Shown: positions 62,125-64,000 of the stretch, one piece after another | Layout of the letters: every line of letters begins with the position of its first letter | Position numbering within the stretch: position 1 is the stretch's first letter | NCBI RefSeq assembly: GCF_042682915.1 | Contig: NZ_JBHUIW010000022.1 | Span: 1 to 64,000, forward strand | Source: Rhodoplanes azumiensis | Lineage (GTDB): Bacteria > Pseudomonadota > Alphaproteobacteria > Rhizobiales > Xanthobacteraceae | Reading direction: 5' to 3' | DNA length: 64,000 bases | Notes under the pieces: generated by a model | Databases searched by the model: none | The model's input: the letters and a program-made list of their open reading frames with translations, nothing else | What the model was told of the DNA's origin: nothing | Program-made: the position numbers and the translations under genes

Positions 62125-62152
62125 TTGCGAGTTCGGCGATCTTCGCTATAGT
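62125..62152 (+). promoter_or_regulatory. Probable sigma70-type promoter of rimP-nusA
   Basis: TTGCGA at 62125-62130 is followed by a 16-base spacer and TATAGT at 62147-62152. The predicted start near 62159 would include both hairpins described in the leader entry. Confidence 0.6.
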
Positions 62153-62158
62153 CCGCGT

Positions 62159-62345
62159 CGTCTGAGGACACCTCATAACGGTCTGAACGATCGGTTGGTG
62201 AGAGTGGGGCCCGCCCGGGACCCGCTCTTTTTTGTTACTTGCGGCCGGCCGCGTCGTCGTCGCCGTGCCACGACGTCCGGGCGAGACTTCGTCCGGGCGA
62301 GACTACATTCGGGCGACACTTCCGAAAGGATCCGCTGGTTCCCCT
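62159..62345 (+). promoter_or_regulatory. Attenuator-like leader upstream of rimP
   Basis: The predicted leader has a small hairpin TGAGG-ACA-CCTCA at 62163-62175. A larger stem follows, GAGTGGGGCCCG (62202-62213) with CGGGACCCGCTC (62216-62227) and one internal mismatch, then T6 at 62228-62233. The second structure is a complete Rho-independent terminator inside the leader, about 112 bases before the rimP start. This layout allows premature termination as a control step, or could make a short RNA of about 75 bases. Confidence 0.55.
62202..62234 (+). terminator. Terminator-like hairpin in the rimP leader
   Basis: The stem has 11 pairs with one G-A mismatch and a tight loop, and six T residues follow. 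It lies downstream of the promoter and upstream of the rimP start, so it would act as an attenuator. Confidence 0.7.
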
Positions 62346-63083
62346 ATGGCCGGTTCCGATATGACCGAGACGACCGAGAACGCGCCGACCGACAGCGCGC
62401 CGACCGACAGCGCGCCGACCGAGAGCGCATTGGACGAGCCGCGGCTGATCGCCGAGAGCGGGCTCGCCGCGCGGGTCGCCGCGATCGTCGTGCCGGTGCT
62501 CGGAACCCTCGGCTACCGGCTGGTGCGGGTGAAGGTCTCCGGGCTCGACGGCTGCACCGTGCAGGTGATGGCCGAGCGGCCCGACGGCACCATGCAGATC
62601 GACGACTGCGAGGCGGTGTCGCGCACCCTGTCGCCGATCCTCGACGAGATCGATCCGATCGATCGCGAATACCGGCTGGAGATCTCCTCGCCCGGCATCG
62701 ACCGGCCGCTGGTGCGGCTGTGCGACTTCGCCCGTGCCCAGGGCCACGTCGCCAAGGTCGAGATGGCCGTGCCGGTCGGCGGCAAGAAACGCTTCAAGGG
62801 CAAGCTCGCCGGACTGGACGGTCAGACGGCGCGGCTCCATATCGAGGGCAGCGACGGCGCGCCGCAGGAGGTTCTCCTGCCGATTACCGACATGGCCGAC
62901 GCCAAGCTCGTTCTCACCGACGCGCTGGTCGCCGAGGCGCTTCGCCGCGGCAAGGCGGACGAGAAGGAGGCGCGCCAGGAGCGGGCGGCGCGCCGCAAGG
63001 AACGCATTCAATCCCGCAAAGCGACCCAGGACGGAGCCGACCGGGCGAAGACGCCGGCGGCCCCGCGCCCCGACGGAGACTGA
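62346..63083 (+). CDS. rimP: Ribosome maturation factor RimP
   Basis: RimP (245 residues) helps assemble the 30S subunit. The core has VAAIVVPVLGTLGYRLVRVK, MQIDDCEAVSRTLSPILDE and the family signature YRLEISSPGIDRPL. The N-terminus carries a 15-bp tandem repeat coding APTDS units, and the C-terminus is a charged tail rich in Arg, Lys and Glu; both are extensions beyond the core. The ATG at 62346 is preferred with AAAGGA at 62325-62330, although the spacing is long; the ATG at 62361 is an alternative. nusA starts 3 bases after the stop, the standard arrangement. Confidence 0.95.
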   Translation: MAGSDMTETTENAPTDSAPTDSAPTESALDEPRLIAESGLAARVAAIVVPVLGTLGYRLVRVKVSGLDGCTVQVMAERPDGTMQIDDCEAVSRTLSPILDEIDPIDREYRLEISSPGIDRPLVRLCDFARAQGHVAKVEMAVPVGGKKRFKGKLAGLDGQTARLHIEGSDGAPQEVLLPITDMADAKLVLTDALVAEALRRGKADEKEARQERAARRKERIQSRKATQDGADRAKTPAAPRPDGD

Positions 63084-63086
63084 CCC

Positions 63087-64000
63087 ATGGCTGTCGTCAG
63101 CGCCAACAAGCTCGAGCTTCTGCAGATCGCGGACGCCGTCGCGCGCGAAAAGTCGATCGACCGCAGCATCGTCATCCAGGCCATGGAGGATGCGATCGCC
63201 AAGGCGGCGCGCTCGCGCTACGGCTCGGAGACCGACGTCCACGCCGAGATCGACCCGAAGAAGGGCGAGCTGCGTCTCGCCCGCCACATGCTGGTGGTCG
63301 AGGCGGTGGAGAACCCGGCGAACCAGATCAGCCTCGAGGACGCCCGCAAGCACAATCCCGCCGCCCAGGTCGGCGACACCATCGCCGACACGCTGCCGCC
63401 GCTCGAATACGGCCGCATCGCCGCCCAGTCGGCCAAGCAGGTGATCGTCCAGAAGGTGCGCGAGGCCGAGCGCGACCGGCAGTACCAGGAGTACAAGGAC
63501 CGCATCGGCGACATCGTCAACGGCATCGTCAAGCGGGTCGAGTACGGCAACGTCGTCGTCGACCTCGGCCGCGGCGAGGCGATCGTGCGGCGCGACGAGA
63601 TGCTGCCGCGCGAGGTCTTCCGCAACGGCGACCGCATCCGCGCCTACATCTACGACGTCCGCCGCGAGCCGCGCGGCCCGCAGATCTTCCTCTCCCGCAC
63701 CCATCCGCAATTCATGGCCAAGCTGTTCACCCAGGAGGTGCCGGAGATCTACGACGGCATCGTCGAGGTGAAGGCCGTGGCCCGCGATCCGGGCTCGCGG
63801 GCCAAGATCGCCGTGATCTCGCGCGACTCGTCGGTCGACCCGGTCGGCGCCTGCGTCGGCATGCGCGGCTCGCGCGTGCAGGCCGTGGTGAACGAGCTGC
63901 AGGGCGAGAAGATCGACATCATCCCGTGGTCGCCGGACATCGCGACCTTCGTGGTCAACGCGCTCGCCCCCGCCGAGGTCGCCAAGGTGGTGCTCGACGA
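63087..64000 (+). CDS. nusA: Transcription termination/antitermination factor NusA (partial)
   Basis: The first 304 codons of NusA, which binds RNA polymerase and modulates pausing, termination and antitermination. The N-terminal domain begins MAVVSANKLELLQIADAVAR. The S1 domain lies around RIGDIVNGIVKRVEYGNVVV, seen as GDIVNGIVKRVEYG, and the first KH domain around RDPGSRAKIAVISRDSSVDP and VGACVGMRGSRVQAVVNEL. The second KH domain starts near EKIDIIPWSPD. The reading frame runs off the window, so the C-terminal acidic repeats cannot be seen. It is coupled to rimP and would precede infB in the usual operon. Confidence 0.97.
   Translation, partial: MAVVSANKLELLQIADAVAREKSIDRSIVIQAMEDAIAKAARSRYGSETDVHAEIDPKKGELRLARHMLVVEAVENPANQISLEDARKHNPAAQVGDTIADTLPPLEYGRIAAQSAKQVIVQKVREAERDRQYQEYKDRIGDIVNGIVKRVEYGNVVVDLGRGEAIVRRDEMLPREVFRNGDRIRAYIYDVRREPRGPQIFLSRTHPQFMAKLFTQEVPEIYDGIVEVKAVARDPGSRAKIAVISRDSSVDPVGACVGMRGSRVQAVVNELQGEKIDIIPWSPDIATFVVNALAPAEVAKVVLD

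Overview
The window is a contiguous piece of a very GC-rich alphaproteobacterial chromosome (by eye around 70% GC). Gene content and order point to the Hyphomicrobiales (Rhizobiales). The signs are a split F0 ATP synthase operon with paired b and b' subunits, rpsT-dnaA-dnaN-recF-gyrB, thrC followed by an M16 peptidase, addB-addA-trxA, the block tsaB-rimI-fur-plsC-miaB-phoH-ybeY-corC-lnt-praR-metK-trmB, and rimP-nusA. Dispersed palindromic repeats of the kind common in this order sit in many gene ends. A type I isopentenyl-diphosphate isomerase would fit a phototroph-related lineage, but the genus cannot be fixed from the sequence alone. No rRNA, tRNA, CRISPR array, insertion sequence or prophage was seen.

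Layout. 0-2.2 kb: a NarL-type response regulator, a YjbQ protein and a secreted coiled-coil protein, all on the minus strand. 2.4-5.3 kb: atpI-atpB-atpE-atpF'-atpF, with a strongly structured spacer after atpE. 5.5-9.7 kb: a minus-strand run thrC, M16 peptidase, RimJ-like acetyltransferase and a lipoprotein. 10-17.7 kb: addB, a hicAB toxin-antitoxin pair, addA and trxA. 17.9-21.1 kb: idi, a cupin, a Wza-like export lipoprotein, msrA and a small membrane protein. 21.3-32.6 kb: the replication block rpsT, dnaA, a glycosyltransferase-like gene, dnaN, recF, ahpD-ahpC and gyrB. 32.8-34.1 kb: two genes of unknown function. 34.5-43.3 kb: a divergent tyrosine phenol-lyase-like enzyme, a SOUL protein, an ACT/UPF0210 pair, a metallo-beta-lactamase-fold lipoprotein-like protein, a membrane-anchored coiled-coil protein and a PfkB sugar/adenosine kinase. 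43.5-47.6 kb: murJ, trpS, a UspA protein and an Nfu-type Fe-S scaffold. 48-61.1 kb: the long conserved housekeeping block, interrupted by a TacA/TacT-type toxin-antitoxin pair and a 28-bp tandem array just before miaB. 61.3-64 kb: a DsbA-fold isomerase, then rimP-nusA, with nusA cut by the window end.

How the parts work together. Most of the window is core metabolism and information processing: energy coupling, replication initiation and the sliding clamp, DNA break repair, peptidoglycan and lipoprotein maturation, tRNA modification, ribosome assembly, redox defence and metal regulation. Accessory material is inserted in small packets between core genes: hicAB inside addBA, tacAT between plsC and miaB, the unknown pair after gyrB, and the glycosyltransferase between dnaA and dnaN.

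The more unusual signals are non-coding. They include four families of interspersed palindromes, perfect palindromes upstream of dnaA and ahpD, an array of hairpins between atpE and atpF', a hairpin-bearing 28-bp tandem repeat in the miaB leader, and an attenuator-like leader before rimP. No clearly new multi-gene system is evident. The best candidates for new biology are the 32.8-34.1 kb pair, the divergent phenol-lyase-like enzyme and the structured leaders.
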